From Desulfovibrionales bacterium (GTDB lineage: Bacteria; Desulfobacterota; Desulfovibrionia; Desulfovibrionales; Desulfonatronaceae): 64,000 bases of DNA. The first letter of the stretch is position 1. Every line of letters begins with the position of its first letter. The DNA is taken from assembly GCA_007693505.1 (NCBI GenBank), contig REDL01000056.1, positions 88,435-152,434 of the forward strand. The letters run 5' to 3'. Position numbers and translations under genes: made by a program. Below, piece by piece: positions 29,370 to 39,001 of this stretch. The notes under the pieces were generated by a model, which was not told the origin of the DNA, did not search any database, and was given only the letters and a program-made list of their open reading frames with translations.

Positions 29370-31208
29370 CTAACGCTCTTCCTTCATGTCCTTGACCAGG
29401 TTGTTCAGCATCTGGACCTGGTCAAGCAGTTCCTGAATGGCTTGGTCGGAGCGGTTCATGGCTTCAGCCGTATCCGAGGATAACCGGCTGATTTCCTCCA
29501 GGCTGACCTTGATCTGGTCGCTGGCCGCGGACTGTTCTTCCGTGGCCGTGGCAATGGAGTGGACATCATTGGCCGCGGCACTGACCAGCGTGACGATCTG
29601 CTCCAGGGCTTGCCCGGATTTCTTGGCCAGATCGGTGGCGTCGTGCACGACGGCTACGGCGTTTTCCATGGCTTCGATGTTGGCCTTGGTGCCGTTTTGA
29701 ATCGAGGCGATGGCCTGACCGACCTCCTTGGTGGCGTGCATGGTCTTTTCGGCCAACTTGCGCACTTCGTCCGCTACAACGGCGAATCCGCGACCCGCGT
29801 CTCCGGCTCTGGCTGCCTCGATGGCTGCGTTCAGAGCCAGGAGATTGGTCTGGTCCGCAATATCCTCGATGACGTTCATGATATTGCTGATGCCTTCCGC
29901 CTCTTTGCCCAGTCCGCCCAGGTTGTCCCGGAGCGATTCGGCTTGGCGCTGGACCTTCATGATGGAGGCAACGGCTTTCTGGACGATTTCCGAGCCCAGG
30001 AGAGCCTGTTTGTGGGACTCGTCGGCGCGACCAGCCACGTTGGAGGCATTTCTGGAGACTTCCAGAACCGTGGCGTTCATTTCCTCCATGGCCGTGGAAC
30101 TTTCCGTGACCCGTTGGTTTTGGGCCTGGGCGCTTTCAGCGGAGTGGCTGACCTGGGAGGAAAGCTCACGCAGTGAGCCATTCAGACGGTCCACGATGGT
30201 GTCCACGCTGGAAGCCGCTTGATGCATGCCTTCGCTTTTGGCCTGCTCGGCTCGCTGCCTGGCTTCAAAAGCCTCTTGCGCCGCTTCCTTGGCTCGCAGG
30301 GATTCAGCCTCTGCTTCCCGGGACTTGTCTTCGGCTTCCAGGATTTTCTCCTTGAGTTTGCTCACCATCCCTTGGACGGAATTTTTCAGTGAGGCCAGCT
30401 CGCCACGGAAGGTGCCGCTGATCTCCTTGTCAAGATTTCCCTGTTCCACGGCCAGCGAATACGTCTGCAGGCGGCCCAGGGGCGTGCTGATCAGCCGGGA
30501 AAAAAGCAGATACACGGCGAGAATAATGGCCACCAGGCCCGCGGCCCCCATGGCCAGAAAGATTTGGTTGGCGCTGTTGATGGTGGCGTAGATCGAGGAC
30601 ATGGGGATAAAGGTGATTTCCGCAGTCTCGACACGGTTTTCCAGTCGGGCAGGTACGTCAAACGTATAGCGCTGCTGCATGGAAAGGGGAGCGTTTTCCG
30701 GCGCGGAGTGGCAGGGAATGCAACTGGCGGCGTTGACCGCCCCCTGGGCAATGATGAAGTGGTCAATCCCGTCAACCTGACGGACTCCGCGCCATTCCAG
30801 ATCCGTTTCCCCGGCAAGGTGCATTTGATCCAGGAGTCGAATGAGTTCCGCTTCCACCGGAGTGGCCATATTTTTGGGATTCATGGGCTTTGTGGACGGT
30901 GTCCGAAACTGGATCTCATACCTGCGATCCGTGGGAATGTTGTCAAAAACCCGGTTGGCGGCGTAGGATGTGGACTGGAGTTCCACAACGAATTCGTCGG
31001 GGCCAAGCATGCGCGTTGCCGCCGGGCGGACAACCGAACCGATGTGGCTGCGCACGGCCTTCATGCTGAACAGAAGCATGTCCGCTTTTTGTTCATACTG
31101 GGTGGTGATATCCCGTTCCATGATTCTGTTGATGCTCAGAATCAGGGCGGCCACCGCCAGGAAACAAAATCCGGCGGACAACAAGATAAAAATTCTACTC
31201 AACTTCAT
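29370..31208 (-). CDS. Methyl-accepting chemotaxis protein with c-type haem motif
   Basis: A 612-residue chemoreceptor. It has membrane segment 1 at about 7-28, a periplasmic sensor to about 212, membrane segment 2 at about 214-240, a HAMP region, a coiled coil (about 275-330) and the MCP signalling domain with the hairpin tip [22 protein letters not shown]. The sensor contains Cys163, Cys166 and His167 (CIPCH), a c-type haem attachment site, in a DUF3365/Tll0287-like fold. This recalls DcrA of Desulfovibrio vulgaris, which senses oxygen or redox state. Predicted role: redox or oxygen taxis. ATG at 31208 follows AAGGGG. It is a monocistronic gene. Confidence 0.93.
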   Translation of the reverse strand: MKLSRIFILLSAGFCFLAVAALILSINRIMERDITTQYEQKADMLLFSMKAVRSHIGSVVRPAATRMLGPDEFVVELQSTSYAANRVFDNIPTDRRYEIQFRTPSTKPMNPKNMATPVEAELIRLLDQMHLAGETDLEWRGVRQVDGIDHFIIAQGAVNAASCIPCHSAPENAPLSMQQRYTFDVPARLENRVETAEITFIPMSSIYATINSANQIFLAMGAAGLVAIILAVYLLFSRLISTPLGRLQTYSLAVEQGNLDKEISGTFRGELASLKNSVQGMVSKLKEKILEAEDKSREAEAESLRAKEAAQEAFEARQRAEQAKSEGMHQAASSVDTIVDRLNGSLRELSSQVSHSAESAQAQNQRVTESSTAMEEMNATVLEVSRNASNVAGRADESHKQALLGSEIVQKAVASIMKVQRQAESLRDNLGGLGKEAEGISNIMNVIEDIADQTNLLALNAAIEAARAGDAGRGFAVVADEVRKLAEKTMHATKEVGQAIASIQNGTKANIEAMENAVAVVHDATDLAKKSGQALEQIVTLVSAAANDVHSIATATEEQSAASDQIKVSLEEISRLSSDTAEAMNRSDQAIQELLDQVQMLNNLVKDMKEER

Positions 31209-31515
31209 ACTGATCCCCTTGAGTTATGACGTTTGCAAGATACCAACGGAGGCCGTGTTTGGAATCCATAGAAAAATACAGCATTGCATGCTTGTTTTGT
31301 ACCAATGAACTTCCCGAATATGCAACTAAAAAAGATATCGTACTCGGAGAGCTGATTCTGAATTCGGAAATGCCGGGTCGATGAAACCACTCGATGGATT
31401 CCATGTGCTTCCGGCAGAGAGTGGTGTGCCGTTTTGTGAAAGAACCTGGTGATCAAGCGGTAATCCAGAATTTTGTCAAAAAATTGGCACCCATCCCAGA
31501 TCCATACGTCATTTT
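31209..31515. other. Intergenic region upstream of the chemoreceptor gene
   Basis: A 307-base spacer containing the chemoreceptor promoter and the 3' region of the LarA-like gene. It is more AT-rich than its neighbours. I see no gene or strong repeat. Confidence 0.45.
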
Positions 31516-32823
31516 TCAGGTTCTGTCAGGTTCTGGGAAGGGACTCAAATCCTCGCCGGTAAAGGCCATGGCCCGGAGAGAATGCAGGATTTTCAAATCA
31601 GTTTGGGCAGTGTCGAGCAAGGCCGTGGAAACCTGGAGGTATTCCAGGCTGTTGGTATTCTTGATCCGCGCCATGCGCAGCTTGTTTGGCGCAATTGCTC
31701 CCAGAGTGTGGAGGGTCGCGGCCAGGGCCAGACGATCCGTGGGCAGGTGCAACGGCAAAGCCGCTTTTTCCGGGCTCAGGCCGGTCAGGGCATTGATTGC
31801 GGTCTTGGCATAATCCTGTTTGCGGATCACCCGGTCCGTGGTCACGTCCGCGAATCCGATGCCCAGGGCGTTGCCCGCGGTCCCGGGGCTCAGGTCCCGG
31901 ACGAAAATGCGTTTGATCCGGGGCGTGGCCGTGAAGTCGCCCAGGATGTCCCGGTTGCGGCCGGTGACGTTGGTGTCCATGCCCGTACCGCTGATGTCCT
32001 TGCCGATTTCGTCCACCACGAGGACATCCAGTTCATCAAATGGCAGTTTGGGTGCCAGGCGCTTGGCCAGGGTCAAGAGCAGCGGTTCGTGCTCCAGAAT
32101 ATCTCCCGGCAACAGCAGGCGCAGGGTATGCAGTCGGCCCAGACCGTTCTCCACCAATCCCACCCCACAGAGCAGGTTGCCGCGCTCCAGGATCACCCGG
32201 CTGGCGGCGTTGATCAGCGCGAACATCCCATGCGATGGGGCCAGTTTATGCACGAGCCGGGCACTTTGGTCGTTGCCCAAGCCCACGGCCAACATTTTCA
32301 TCAGCCCGCTTTCCACTCGGGCTTTGAACTTGGTATGGGCCTTGATGCGATTGACGACAATGAGGTGATCCGCCTTGGCGGCGAGGCTGTCCAGGAGTAC
32401 GGGCATGCCCAGATCCGAGGTGCCAAGGCGGGTTGTTGCCATGCCGATGCGCAACGGTGCGCCCATGGCCTGTTCCGTCACACCCAGGCCGGCCAGGACC
32501 TGAGACTGGCCTTCTGGCGTGGCCCCGCCATGGCTGCCCATGGCCGAGAGGATGAAGGGCCGCGCCCCAAGACCATGCAACAGGTCACACAGGCTCCGGA
32601 TCACCTGGGCCAAGCGGTCGATGCCCCGGCTGCCCACGGCAATCGCCACGCTCTGGCCGGGTTGCACGCGACTGTTGAGTCCGACACGCGCGGCTTCCTC
32701 GGCCACTGTCAAAGGAATGTCTTGCAAAAACGACCTCTCCAGCCGTTGCCGGACCAGGGCCATGTCCGGAAAGGCAATGCCGGAAAGCAGGGCGTGTACG
32801 GTGGGATTATCCAGATGGATCAT
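31516..32823 (-). CDS. LarA-like (DUF2088) family protein
   Basis: A 435-residue soluble protein resembling the nickel-pincer lactate racemase family. It has AIAVGSRGIDR in the N-domain, the SAMGSHGGATPEGQ motif (compare the GSH motif of LarA) and conserved KAHTKF and GKDISGTGMDTN. The specific racemase activity cannot be inferred; many members act on other 2-hydroxy acids. No larB, larC or larE is adjacent. It lies downstream of the TtuB/TtuA-like genes on the same strand with a 43-base gap and may be in their operon. Confidence 0.72.
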   Translation of the reverse strand: MIHLDNPTVHALLSGIAFPDMALVRQRLERSFLQDIPLTVAEEAARVGLNSRVQPGQSVAIAVGSRGIDRLAQVIRSLCDLLHGLGARPFILSAMGSHGGATPEGQSQVLAGLGVTEQAMGAPLRIGMATTRLGTSDLGMPVLLDSLAAKADHLIVVNRIKAHTKFKARVESGLMKMLAVGLGNDQSARLVHKLAPSHGMFALINAASRVILERGNLLCGVGLVENGLGRLHTLRLLLPGDILEHEPLLLTLAKRLAPKLPFDELDVLVVDEIGKDISGTGMDTNVTGRNRDILGDFTATPRIKRIFVRDLSPGTAGNALGIGFADVTTDRVIRKQDYAKTAINALTGLSPEKAALPLHLPTDRLALAATLHTLGAIAPNKLRMARIKNTNSLEYLQVSTALLDTAQTDLKILHSLRAMAFTGEDLSPFPEPDRT

Positions 32824-32866
32824 CTCGGGGGATCATCATGGGGAATAATTTCGGACTCGTCGGGAA

Positions 32867-33775
32867 TCACTTTTCGTCGTCGGCGACCATGGCCTTGATC
32901 CTGCAGACGCCGCAACGCTCTGCGGAAGTGGGATAGCCGCATTCGGTGCAGGGGGTGGGAAGCTGGCCCTGCTGGTCGCTCCAGGCGGCAAAGACCGGAC
33001 GACCCTCGCGGAGAAAATTCTCGTAAAACTGGACTTTGGCCCCAGGCATGCGCTCTTCCAGGCCGGACCAGAGCCCTTTGTAGATTGGAAAGCTGGCCTT
33101 GCCACTGTAAGGGCAACCGGCAATGACGTGGTCGATGCCGCGCAGGAAGCTGAAGTTGGCGATTTCGAACTCGGTCAGCCGGTACATCGGCTTGATTTTG
33201 CGGGCAAAGCCGCTCTCGGCAGGCAAAAGTGGTCCCTGGTCGCTGAGATAGGCATGATCCCAGCGGATGGTGTTGGCGAAAAGGCGGCTGACCTCATCGT
33301 CCAGGTTGTGCCCCGTGGCCAGCACAGGGTAGTCGTTTTCCAAGGCAAACTTGTTGAAGTAGTAGCGCTTGAGCTTGCCGCAGACTGAGCAGATCGGCCG
33401 TTTGATCCGGGATTTGACCAGGGGAATGGCCAGACCTTCTCGGCGCAGTTCGATGACTGTCAGCGGCAGACCCAGCTTGGCGAAGAAGCCTTCGCAAGCC
33501 GCGCGGGCGTCCGTGGAAGAATTGGGGATGTCCAAATCCACATGCAGACCATGGACGTCATGCCCAAGTTCATGCAGAAGCAGGGTCAAGGCCAGAGAAT
33601 CCTTGCCTCCGCTGACAGCGACCAGCACCCGGTCACCGGGGGCAATCATCTTGTGACGATGGATGGCCCGTTCAACCTGGGAGCGCACAAAGACAGGGTA
33701 ACAGTCGGGACAAAAGGCCGTGTTGTGACTGGGCAGTGCCACAGCGGCCACGGCCTTGCATTTTCGGCATTTCAT
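32867..33775 (-). CDS. TtuA/Ncs6-like tRNA 2-thiolation enzyme
   Basis: PP-loop ATPase of the TtuA/TIGR00269 group. An N-terminal zinc ribbon has C3, C6, C22 and C25. The ATP loop is SGGKDS at 55-60. Likely Fe-S ligands are in CSVCGKLKRYYFN and GCPYSGK. A C-terminal zinc ribbon (CTECGYP, CGVC) completes the family layout. These enzymes make 2-thiouridine in tRNA using sulphur from a ubiquitin-like carrier. ATG at 33775 follows GAGG and lies four bases after the stop of the carrier-like gene. Confidence 0.88.
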   Translation of the reverse strand: MKCRKCKAVAAVALPSHNTAFCPDCYPVFVRSQVERAIHRHKMIAPGDRVLVAVSGGKDSLALTLLLHELGHDVHGLHVDLDIPNSSTDARAACEGFFAKLGLPLTVIELRREGLAIPLVKSRIKRPICSVCGKLKRYYFNKFALENDYPVLATGHNLDDEVSRLFANTIRWDHAYLSDQGPLLPAESGFARKIKPMYRLTEFEIANFSFLRGIDHVIAGCPYSGKASFPIYKGLWSGLEERMPGAKVQFYENFLREGRPVFAAWSDQQGQLPTPCTECGYPTSAERCGVCRIKAMVADDEK

Positions 33776-33779
33776 GGCA

Positions 33780-33977
33780 TCATCCTCGTGACGTGACCGT
33801 GCGGACGACAACCTCGTCGCCGGCATGCAGGCGGCGATCCGGTGTGAGCAATTCTCCGTCGCGGATGATCAGCGCGGCGTTGTTGCCAAGACCCAATTTT
33901 CGCAATAGTTGCAGGACCGTGCCCAGTCTGGGAAAGTGCATCGTTCGGCCTTCGGGTTCCAATCGGATATAAATCAT
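33780..33977 (-). CDS. TtuB/ThiS/MoaD-like sulphur-carrier protein
   Basis: A 65-residue beta-grasp protein (IRLEPEGRTMHF, LLRKLGLGNNAALIIRDGELLTPDRRLHAGDEVVVRTV) immediately upstream of the TtuA-like gene, so it is the probable sulphur donor for that enzyme. Carriers of this type normally end in Gly-Gly, the last glycine being adenylated and thiocarboxylated. Here the last codons are CGA GGA TGA, giving Arg-Gly. This could still be functional, since only the terminal glycine is activated. Confidence 0.8.
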   Translation of the reverse strand: MIYIRLEPEGRTMHFPRLGTVLQLLRKLGLGNNAALIIRDGELLTPDRRLHAGDEVVVRTVTSRG

Positions 33978-34279
33978 TCGGCTTCACCTCGACAAAGCAT
34001 TTGCTGTTGTTTATCCAGGTTGGCATGGTAATTCAACCGGAAATAGCCGGTGATTCCTTGCTCGTTCCGCTTTATGGAGGCCACAGGGAAACAGTTGGTT
34101 GAGACTCATGGTGAATCTGTGTAAGCTTTCTGAAATTCATGAGCGGATCATATTCTCATTGAAGTGCATGAGTTCTTTTCGGGACTTGTTTCCAACTGCT
34201 TGCCCCGGATAATATCCCAGCCTCGATTCATTTTTCGCAGCCAAGGAATGCCGCGTCGTTCCACCTCAAGGAGGAGAGT
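33978..34279. other. Divergent intergenic region upstream of the receiver gene
   Basis: A 302-base spacer between the carrier-like gene and the receiver gene. The only clear signal is the strong AAGGAGG ribosome-binding site near its right end. No gene is recognised. Confidence 0.45.
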
Positions 34280-34693
34280 ATGGCCAAAGGAAAAATTCTT
34301 GTCGTCGATGACGAACATCACATTCGACTCTTGTACCAGGAAGAACTTCAGATGGAGAATTACGACGTCGTCACTTCGGACGGGTCGGAGAACATTCTGG
34401 AAGTCCTGTCCCGGGAAAAGCCCCAGGTGGTTGTCCTGGACATCAAGCTGGAGGGGAATCGTTCCGGGCTGGATCTGCTTCAGGAAATTCGCAGTCAGGA
34501 CCAGTCCATTCCGGTCATCCTCTGCACGGCATACGACAGTTTTCAACATGATCTGAAATCCATTGCCGCGGATTTTTACGTGGTCAAGTCCGTGGACCTG
34601 ACGGAGCTGAAAAGTAAAGTGGATCAAGCCCTGAAAAAGGCCGAAAAACAGGCTGCTCCTCCTTCTGGAGAGAGTCAGCCTTCCTACTTTTGA
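34280..34693 (+). CDS. Stand-alone response-regulator receiver protein
   Basis: A 137-residue CheY-like receiver domain. It has the acidic pair in LVVDDEHH, the phospho-acceptor Asp in VVVLDIKLEGN, Thr in ILCTAYD and Lys in YVVKSVD. A short disordered tail (KKAEKQAAPPSGESQPS) replaces any output domain. It acts by binding a partner; no histidine kinase is adjacent. AAGGAGGAGAG precedes the start. It is monocistronic, ending in a strong terminator. Confidence 0.92.
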   Translation: MAKGKILVVDDEHHIRLLYQEELQMENYDVVTSDGSENILEVLSREKPQVVVLDIKLEGNRSGLDLLQEIRSQDQSIPVILCTAYDSFQHDLKSIAADFYVVKSVDLTELKSKVDQALKKAEKQAAPPSGESQPSYF

Positions 34694-34720
34694 ATCGTGA
34701 CGGATTGCAGGTACCCAAGA

Positions 34721-34750
34721 AAGCCGGGCCTTGAGGCCCGGCTTTTTTTT
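34721..34750 (+). terminator. Rho-independent terminator of the receiver gene
   Basis: 10-bp stem AAGCCGGGCC / GGCCCGGCTT with a 4-base loop, followed by a T-run to 34750. Confidence 0.92.
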
Positions 34751-34764
34751 GGTACGCCGTGCAA

Positions 34765-35874
34765 CTAACGCCCTTGGGTCCGGCGGAATTGGCGAACAGC
34801 CCGGTTGTGCTCCTCCAGCGTCCGGCTGAAGGTGTGCGAACCGTCGCCGCTGGAGACGAAATAGAACAGGTTGTGCTCTTCGGGGTGCAAAACGGCCCGG
34901 AGCGAAGCCAGTCCGGGTGAGGCAATGGGCCCCGGAGGCAGGCCTGCGTGCATGTAGGTGTTGTAAGGGTTTGAGGGATCGTCCAGGTGTCTGCGGAGCA
35001 GCGGTCCGGAAAAGTCGGGTCCAAGGCCATAGATGGTTGTCGGATCGCACTGAAGGCGCATGCCGATGCGCAGTCGATTGGAAAAAACCCCAGCGACCCG
35101 TTGCCGTTCTTCGGCCAGTCCGGTTTCTTTTTCCACCAATGAGGCCAGAATAACCGTCTCGCGAACCGTTTCCACGGGAGGACGGTCCTCGGGCCAGAGC
35201 TGTTCATCGGCAACCCGCCAGAACATGTTCAGCATCATTTCGACGATGGGCCGGGCGTCGTTGTTGCGTGGCCGGGGCAGGTAATAGGTCTCCGGAAACA
35301 GGAAACCCTCGGCGTTTTCCTGGGGGATGTTGAACCGCCGAAGCAGGGCCGGGTCGTGCACTGCCTTGGCGAAACTTTCGAAACTGGCCAAACCGGAAGC
35401 TGCCACGACGCGTCCGGTTTGCCACCATGTCAGGCCTTCAGGGATTTGCAGGCGGTGGAGATAGACCCGGCCCGAGGTCAAAACATCCAGAACCCTGTCC
35501 GGCGTCCAACCGGTGTGCAAGGCAAATTCACCGGCCTGCACCGACGCCCCTCGTCCCAAGGCCTGGGCATACAACCGAAACCGCATGCCGCTGGAAACCA
35601 GGTCTTCACTCTCCAGAAGCTGGCTGATCCGAATCAGGGACATACCCGGAACGATCTCCACCAAACGTGTTTCTCCCGGCTGTTGTGGAGGAACGTGCAG
35701 AAACCGATGGATGTCCCAGGCAAGTCCGGCGCTGCCGGCCAGGAGGATAACAAGGCAGAGCATCAATGCCTTGCGCATCCTGCCGCTGCGCTTCGGGGGA
35801 GGCGAGTTGACAGGAATACTTCCTCCTGAAGCCGACTCTGCTCGCATTTCAGATTGCCGATGTTCAGCTGACAT
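34765..35874 (-). CDS. mltG: Endolytic murein transglycosylase MltG
   Basis: Cleaves nascent glycan strands at the inner membrane and sets their length. One membrane anchor at about 35-52 is followed by a LysM-like domain and the YceG domain. The catalytic Glu is E248 in [10 protein letters not shown], with [21 protein letters not shown] and [19 protein letters not shown] after it. The length of 369 is normal. Its start overlaps the ADTH synthase stop by 11 bases, so the two are co-translated; ATG at 35847 is an alternative start. Confidence 0.95.
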   Translation of the reverse strand: MSAEHRQSEMRAESASGGSIPVNSPPPKRSGRMRKALMLCLVILLAGSAGLAWDIHRFLHVPPQQPGETRLVEIVPGMSLIRISQLLESEDLVSSGMRFRLYAQALGRGASVQAGEFALHTGWTPDRVLDVLTSGRVYLHRLQIPEGLTWWQTGRVVAASGLASFESFAKAVHDPALLRRFNIPQENAEGFLFPETYYLPRPRNNDARPIVEMMLNMFWRVADEQLWPEDRPPVETVRETVILASLVEKETGLAEERQRVAGVFSNRLRIGMRLQCDPTTIYGLGPDFSGPLLRRHLDDPSNPYNTYMHAGLPPGPIASPGLASLRAVLHPEEHNLFYFVSSGDGSHTFSRTLEEHNRAVRQFRRTQGR

Positions 35875-36667
35875 GTCCCAGCGTCTCCATGGCCTGGTCC
35901 ACGCTCACATCGTCATGGACGATGCCATGCATGGCCTTGAGCAGAGCCTGGGGATTCTCGGCCTGGAAGATGTTTCGGCCCATGGACAGCCCCGCCCCTC
36001 CGGCGTTGATGGAATCGGAGACCATCTGGAGTACCGCGCGGACACTGTCCATTTTCGGCCCTCCGGCGATAACTACCGGTACGCAGCAGGCATCAACCAC
36101 GCGCTGGAAACTGTCCATGTCTCCAGTGTAGGGCACCTTGACCACGTCCGCCCCCAGTTCCACGCCCACCCTGGCGCAATGGGCCACGACATCCGGGTCG
36201 TACTCATTGGGAACCTTCGGTCCGCGGGCGTACATCATGGCCAGCATAGGCACTCCCCAGGAGGCCGCCGTGGCACTGACTTGACCCATGTCCTCCAGCA
36301 TCATTCGCTCGTTCTCGTCGCCCAGGTTGACATGCACGGAAACACCGTCAGCCCCCAGGCGCAGCGCCTCCTCCACCGAGGCCACCAGGGTTTTGGCATT
36401 GGGAAAAGGCGACAGGGCGGTGCTGGCTGAAAGATGGATGATCAGTCCGATGTCCGGTCCGCTGCCACGGTGTCCGCAACGGACCAGTCCCTTGTGCATG
36501 ACCACGGCATTGGCTCCGCCGTTGGCAATCCGGCTCAAGGTTTGGCGCATATCGGTCAAGCCGGAAAGCGGCCCCACACTCACGCCGTGATCCAGCGGGA
36601 CAATGAGTGCTCGCAGGGTGTCACGGTTCAGAATCCGTTCCAGTCTGATTTGTTTTCCAAGATGCAT
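35864..36667 (-). CDS. 2-amino-3,7-dideoxy-D-threo-hept-6-ulosonate (ADTH) synthase-like aldolase
   Basis: A DhnA/class I aldolase-type TIM barrel of 267 residues with [11 protein letters not shown] near the N-terminus (Asp26, His27), Schiff-base Lys177 in VVKVPYTGD and VVIAGGPK. The family includes archaeal ADTH synthase, which starts aromatic amino acid synthesis from aspartate semialdehyde and a ketose phosphate. Desulfovibrio vulgaris has such a gene (DVU0460) in place of DAHP synthase. The partner dehydroquinate synthase II is not next to it; mltG follows instead. A plain fructose-bisphosphate aldolase remains possible. Confidence 0.78.
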   Translation of the reverse strand: MHLGKQIRLERILNRDTLRALIVPLDHGVSVGPLSGLTDMRQTLSRIANGGANAVVMHKGLVRCGHRGSGPDIGLIIHLSASTALSPFPNAKTLVASVEEALRLGADGVSVHVNLGDENERMMLEDMGQVSATAASWGVPMLAMMYARGPKVPNEYDPDVVAHCARVGVELGADVVKVPYTGDMDSFQRVVDACCVPVVIAGGPKMDSVRAVLQMVSDSINAGGAGLSMGRNIFQAENPQALLKAMHGIVHDDVSVDQAMETLGHVS

Positions 36668-37025
36668 GGCTCTAACTCCTGTGGGGCGGTTGAAGGGGCG
36701 AATTCCGGAAGACCGTGAATCCGTCTGTTGGATGATCTAGCCAAGAATAAATCCAAAAATCAAGAAGGAAAGGGAGGCAGGTTTTGCAGGTCGCTTGCCA
36801 ATGCATGCTCCTGAAGGAGCATTGCCCGCCATTGGCAATGCGCGCCGGGATAGTGGCACGTTTTTCTGTTTCCCACCGCAAAACCCGCAGGACCTTCGAT
36901 TCCCTGCCTTGACTTGTCCATGGAGAATGGTACATCTCCTTTATTTTCTTCGCCTTTCTCCGTTCGCCGCGGGACTGCTTTTTTGGGGGAAGCGGCATAG
37001 AAAATCAACCAGAAGGTTTTTCCTT
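36668..37025. other. Divergent region between ADTH synthase and purK
   Basis: A 358-base spacer with a nested hairpin. Outer arms TTGCCAATG / CATTGGCAA (36795-36803 and 36830-36838) enclose a perfect 8-2-8 palindrome, ATGCTCCTGAAGGAGCAT (36805-36822). A regulatory RNA fold or operator is possible. No gene is seen. Confidence 0.5.
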
Positions 37026-38204
37026 ATGAAACAGGCGTGGTGGGATCCTGTCCGTGACCGTATACCTTGCCCTCCCCTGCGTTTGGGGATCATCGGTGGC
37101 GGGCAGCTGGGAAAAATGCTGGCCATTGAGGCCAAGAAACTTGGCTGTGTCGTGCGAGTCCTTGATCCGACGCCGGCAGCACCGGCCGGGCAGGTCAGTG
37201 ACCATCAGATCATCGGCGGTTTTTTTGATCGTGACAAGCTTCGTGTGTTGGCGGAAGCCTCGGATGTACTCACCTATGATCTGGAGCACATTGACACGTC
37301 GTCCCTGCACGCCCTTGAAGCCGCGGGGACAGTCATCCATCCTTCGCCGGGTCTCCTGGAAGTTCTTCAGGATAAATTGCACCAGAAGGAACGATTGGCT
37401 GCGGCTGGATTGCCGCAGCCTGACTTCATTCCGCTGGATACGTGGGATGAACACGTTGTGCGCGATTTTGGTTTTCCCCTGGTGCAGAAAAGCCGACGGG
37501 GAGGGTACGATGGTCGCGGTGTCGTGATCCTGCGTGATGCGGCTGACCTGGGACGCGCCTTGGAAGGACCCTCACTGCTGGAACGGTGTGTGGCGGTGGA
37601 AAAAGAGCTGGCGGTGATGACGGCCTGCGGGGCTAATGGTGAAATCCGGACCTACCCCGTGGCGGAGATGATATTCGACCCGCGCAGCAACGCCTTGGAT
37701 CTGCTGCTGGCCCCGGCCCGGCTCAGTGACGAATTGGCTCGGCAAGCCCGTGATTTGGCCGAGCAGACCGCCAAGGCTCTGGGAGGAGTGGGGATTTTCG
37801 GCGTGGAGATGTTTCTCTCCATGGATGGAGAGCTGCTGGTCAATGAAGTTGCCCCCCGCCCGCATAATTCCGGCCACTATACCATTGAGGCCTGTCGCAC
37901 CAGTCAGTATGCGCAGCACCTGCGAGCCATCGCCGGGCTGCCTCTGGGCCTGACCGAGCAGCACACCCCGGCAGCAATGATCAATCTGGTGGGAGAGCCC
38001 AAAGCCGTGGGCCGTCCTCATATCCAGGGGTTGGCGAAGGCCCTCACCCTTCCGGGGGTCAGCGTGCATATTTACGGCAAGCATGAAGTCCGCCCTTTCC
38101 GCAAGATGGGCCATGCCGTGGTGCTGGACGCCGACCCGGAGCAGGCATTGATGACCGCGCGGCATCTGAGAGAAATCCTCAAAATCCATGGAGAGAACCA
38201 GTGA
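37026..38204 (+). CDS. purK: 5-(carboxyamino)imidazole ribonucleotide synthase PurK
   Basis: ATP-grasp enzyme that carboxylates AIR to N5-CAIR in purine synthesis. It shows [13 protein letters not shown] at the N-terminus, the ATP-grasp stretch [16 protein letters not shown] and the C-terminal [21 protein letters not shown] at 37026 follows AGAAGG. The length of 392 is slightly long. The stop overlaps the GTG start of purE by four bases. The order purK-purE is the reverse of the common purEK. Confidence 0.96.
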   Translation: MKQAWWDPVRDRIPCPPLRLGIIGGGQLGKMLAIEAKKLGCVVRVLDPTPAAPAGQVSDHQIIGGFFDRDKLRVLAEASDVLTYDLEHIDTSSLHALEAAGTVIHPSPGLLEVLQDKLHQKERLAAAGLPQPDFIPLDTWDEHVVRDFGFPLVQKSRRGGYDGRGVVILRDAADLGRALEGPSLLERCVAVEKELAVMTACGANGEIRTYPVAEMIFDPRSNALDLLLAPARLSDELARQARDLAEQTAKALGGVGIFGVEMFLSMDGELLVNEVAPRPHNSGHYTIEACRTSQYAQHLRAIAGLPLGLTEQHTPAAMINLVGEPKAVGRPHIQGLAKALTLPGVSVHIYGKHEVRPFRKMGHAVVLDADPEQALMTARHLREILKIHGENQ

Positions 38205-38707
38205 CGAATGCAGCAGAGGTGGGCATCATCATGGGCAGTGACTCGGACCTGCCGGTCATGCGCCAAGCCGCTGAAATTCTGGCACGATTCGGGGTGGACT
38301 ACGAACTGACCATTGTCTCCGCCCACCGAACTCCGGAGCGTCTTGTGGATTATGCCACCAACGCGGCACCTCGCGGTCTGGAGGTGATCATCGCCGGTGC
38401 GGGCGGCGCCGCGCACCTGCCGGGTATGGTGGCCGCCTGCACGGTGCTTCCGGTCATCGGCGTACCGGTCAATGCCACCGCCCTTCAGGGATTCGACGCT
38501 CTGCTTTCCATCGTCCAGATGCCGCGGGGCGTTCCCGTGGCTACCGTGGCCATCGACAACGCCCAGAACGCCGGACTGCTGGCGGCGCAAATCCTCGGCG
38601 TCAAACACCCTGCCGTGCGTGATGCCGTAATGGCGTACAAGAAGAACCAGACGCAGACCGTGCTGGACAAGGCCGCCCAGCTGGAAAAAAGGAACCACTC
38701 TGGCTGA
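38201..38707 (+). CDS. purE: N5-carboxyaminoimidazole ribonucleotide mutase PurE
   Basis: Converts N5-CAIR to CAIR, directly after PurK. It has the phosphate loop [12 protein letters not shown], the SAHRTPERL motif with the catalytic His, and [16 protein letters not shown]. The start is GTG at 38201, within GTGA overlapping the purK stop. The length of 168 is normal. A multi-hairpin repeat follows the gene. Confidence 0.96.
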   Translation: MTNAAEVGIIMGSDSDLPVMRQAAEILARFGVDYELTIVSAHRTPERLVDYATNAAPRGLEVIIAGAGGAAHLPGMVAACTVLPVIGVPVNATALQGFDALLSIVQMPRGVPVATVAIDNAQNAGLLAAQILGVKHPAVRDAVMAYKKNQTQTVLDKAAQLEKRNHSG

Positions 38708-38823
38708 AGTGGGCCGCGACAGGGCGCAGGAGGAGTTTGTCCTCCCCGGCCAACAAGAGCATCACGCGTTTCTGTAAATCAGAAATGGGTGTATTCTGCA
38801 TTTTTGATGCGCCGCACCCTTTT

Positions 38824-38936
38824 AGGTCGCCCCTTCAGGGCTGGAAAATTATATCTCATCGATATCCCAGGGCGCTGCCCTGGGCTGTAGTTGTTTCGCC
38901 CCTTCAGGGCGTGATTTCAGCCCCAAAGGGCGACCT
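38824..38936. repeat. Multi-hairpin palindromic repeat (REP-like)
   Basis: A 113-bp unit with outer arms AGGTCGCCCCTT / AAAGGGCGACCT (one mismatch). It encloses a GCCC-GGGC hairpin, the strong CCCAGGGC-GCT-GCCCTGGG hairpin (38866-38884) and a second CGCCCCTTCAGGGCG hairpin (about 38897-38911). The CGCCCCTTCAGGGC word appears twice. The arrangement resembles clustered REP-type elements. It has no coding capacity and lies between purE and tex (convergent). Confidence 0.7.
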
Positions 38937-39001
38937 ATCCTCAGCTACCCCATAATTACGTCATAAACGCGTAATGCTCCCGGACCAACTTTTTTTGGCG
39001 A

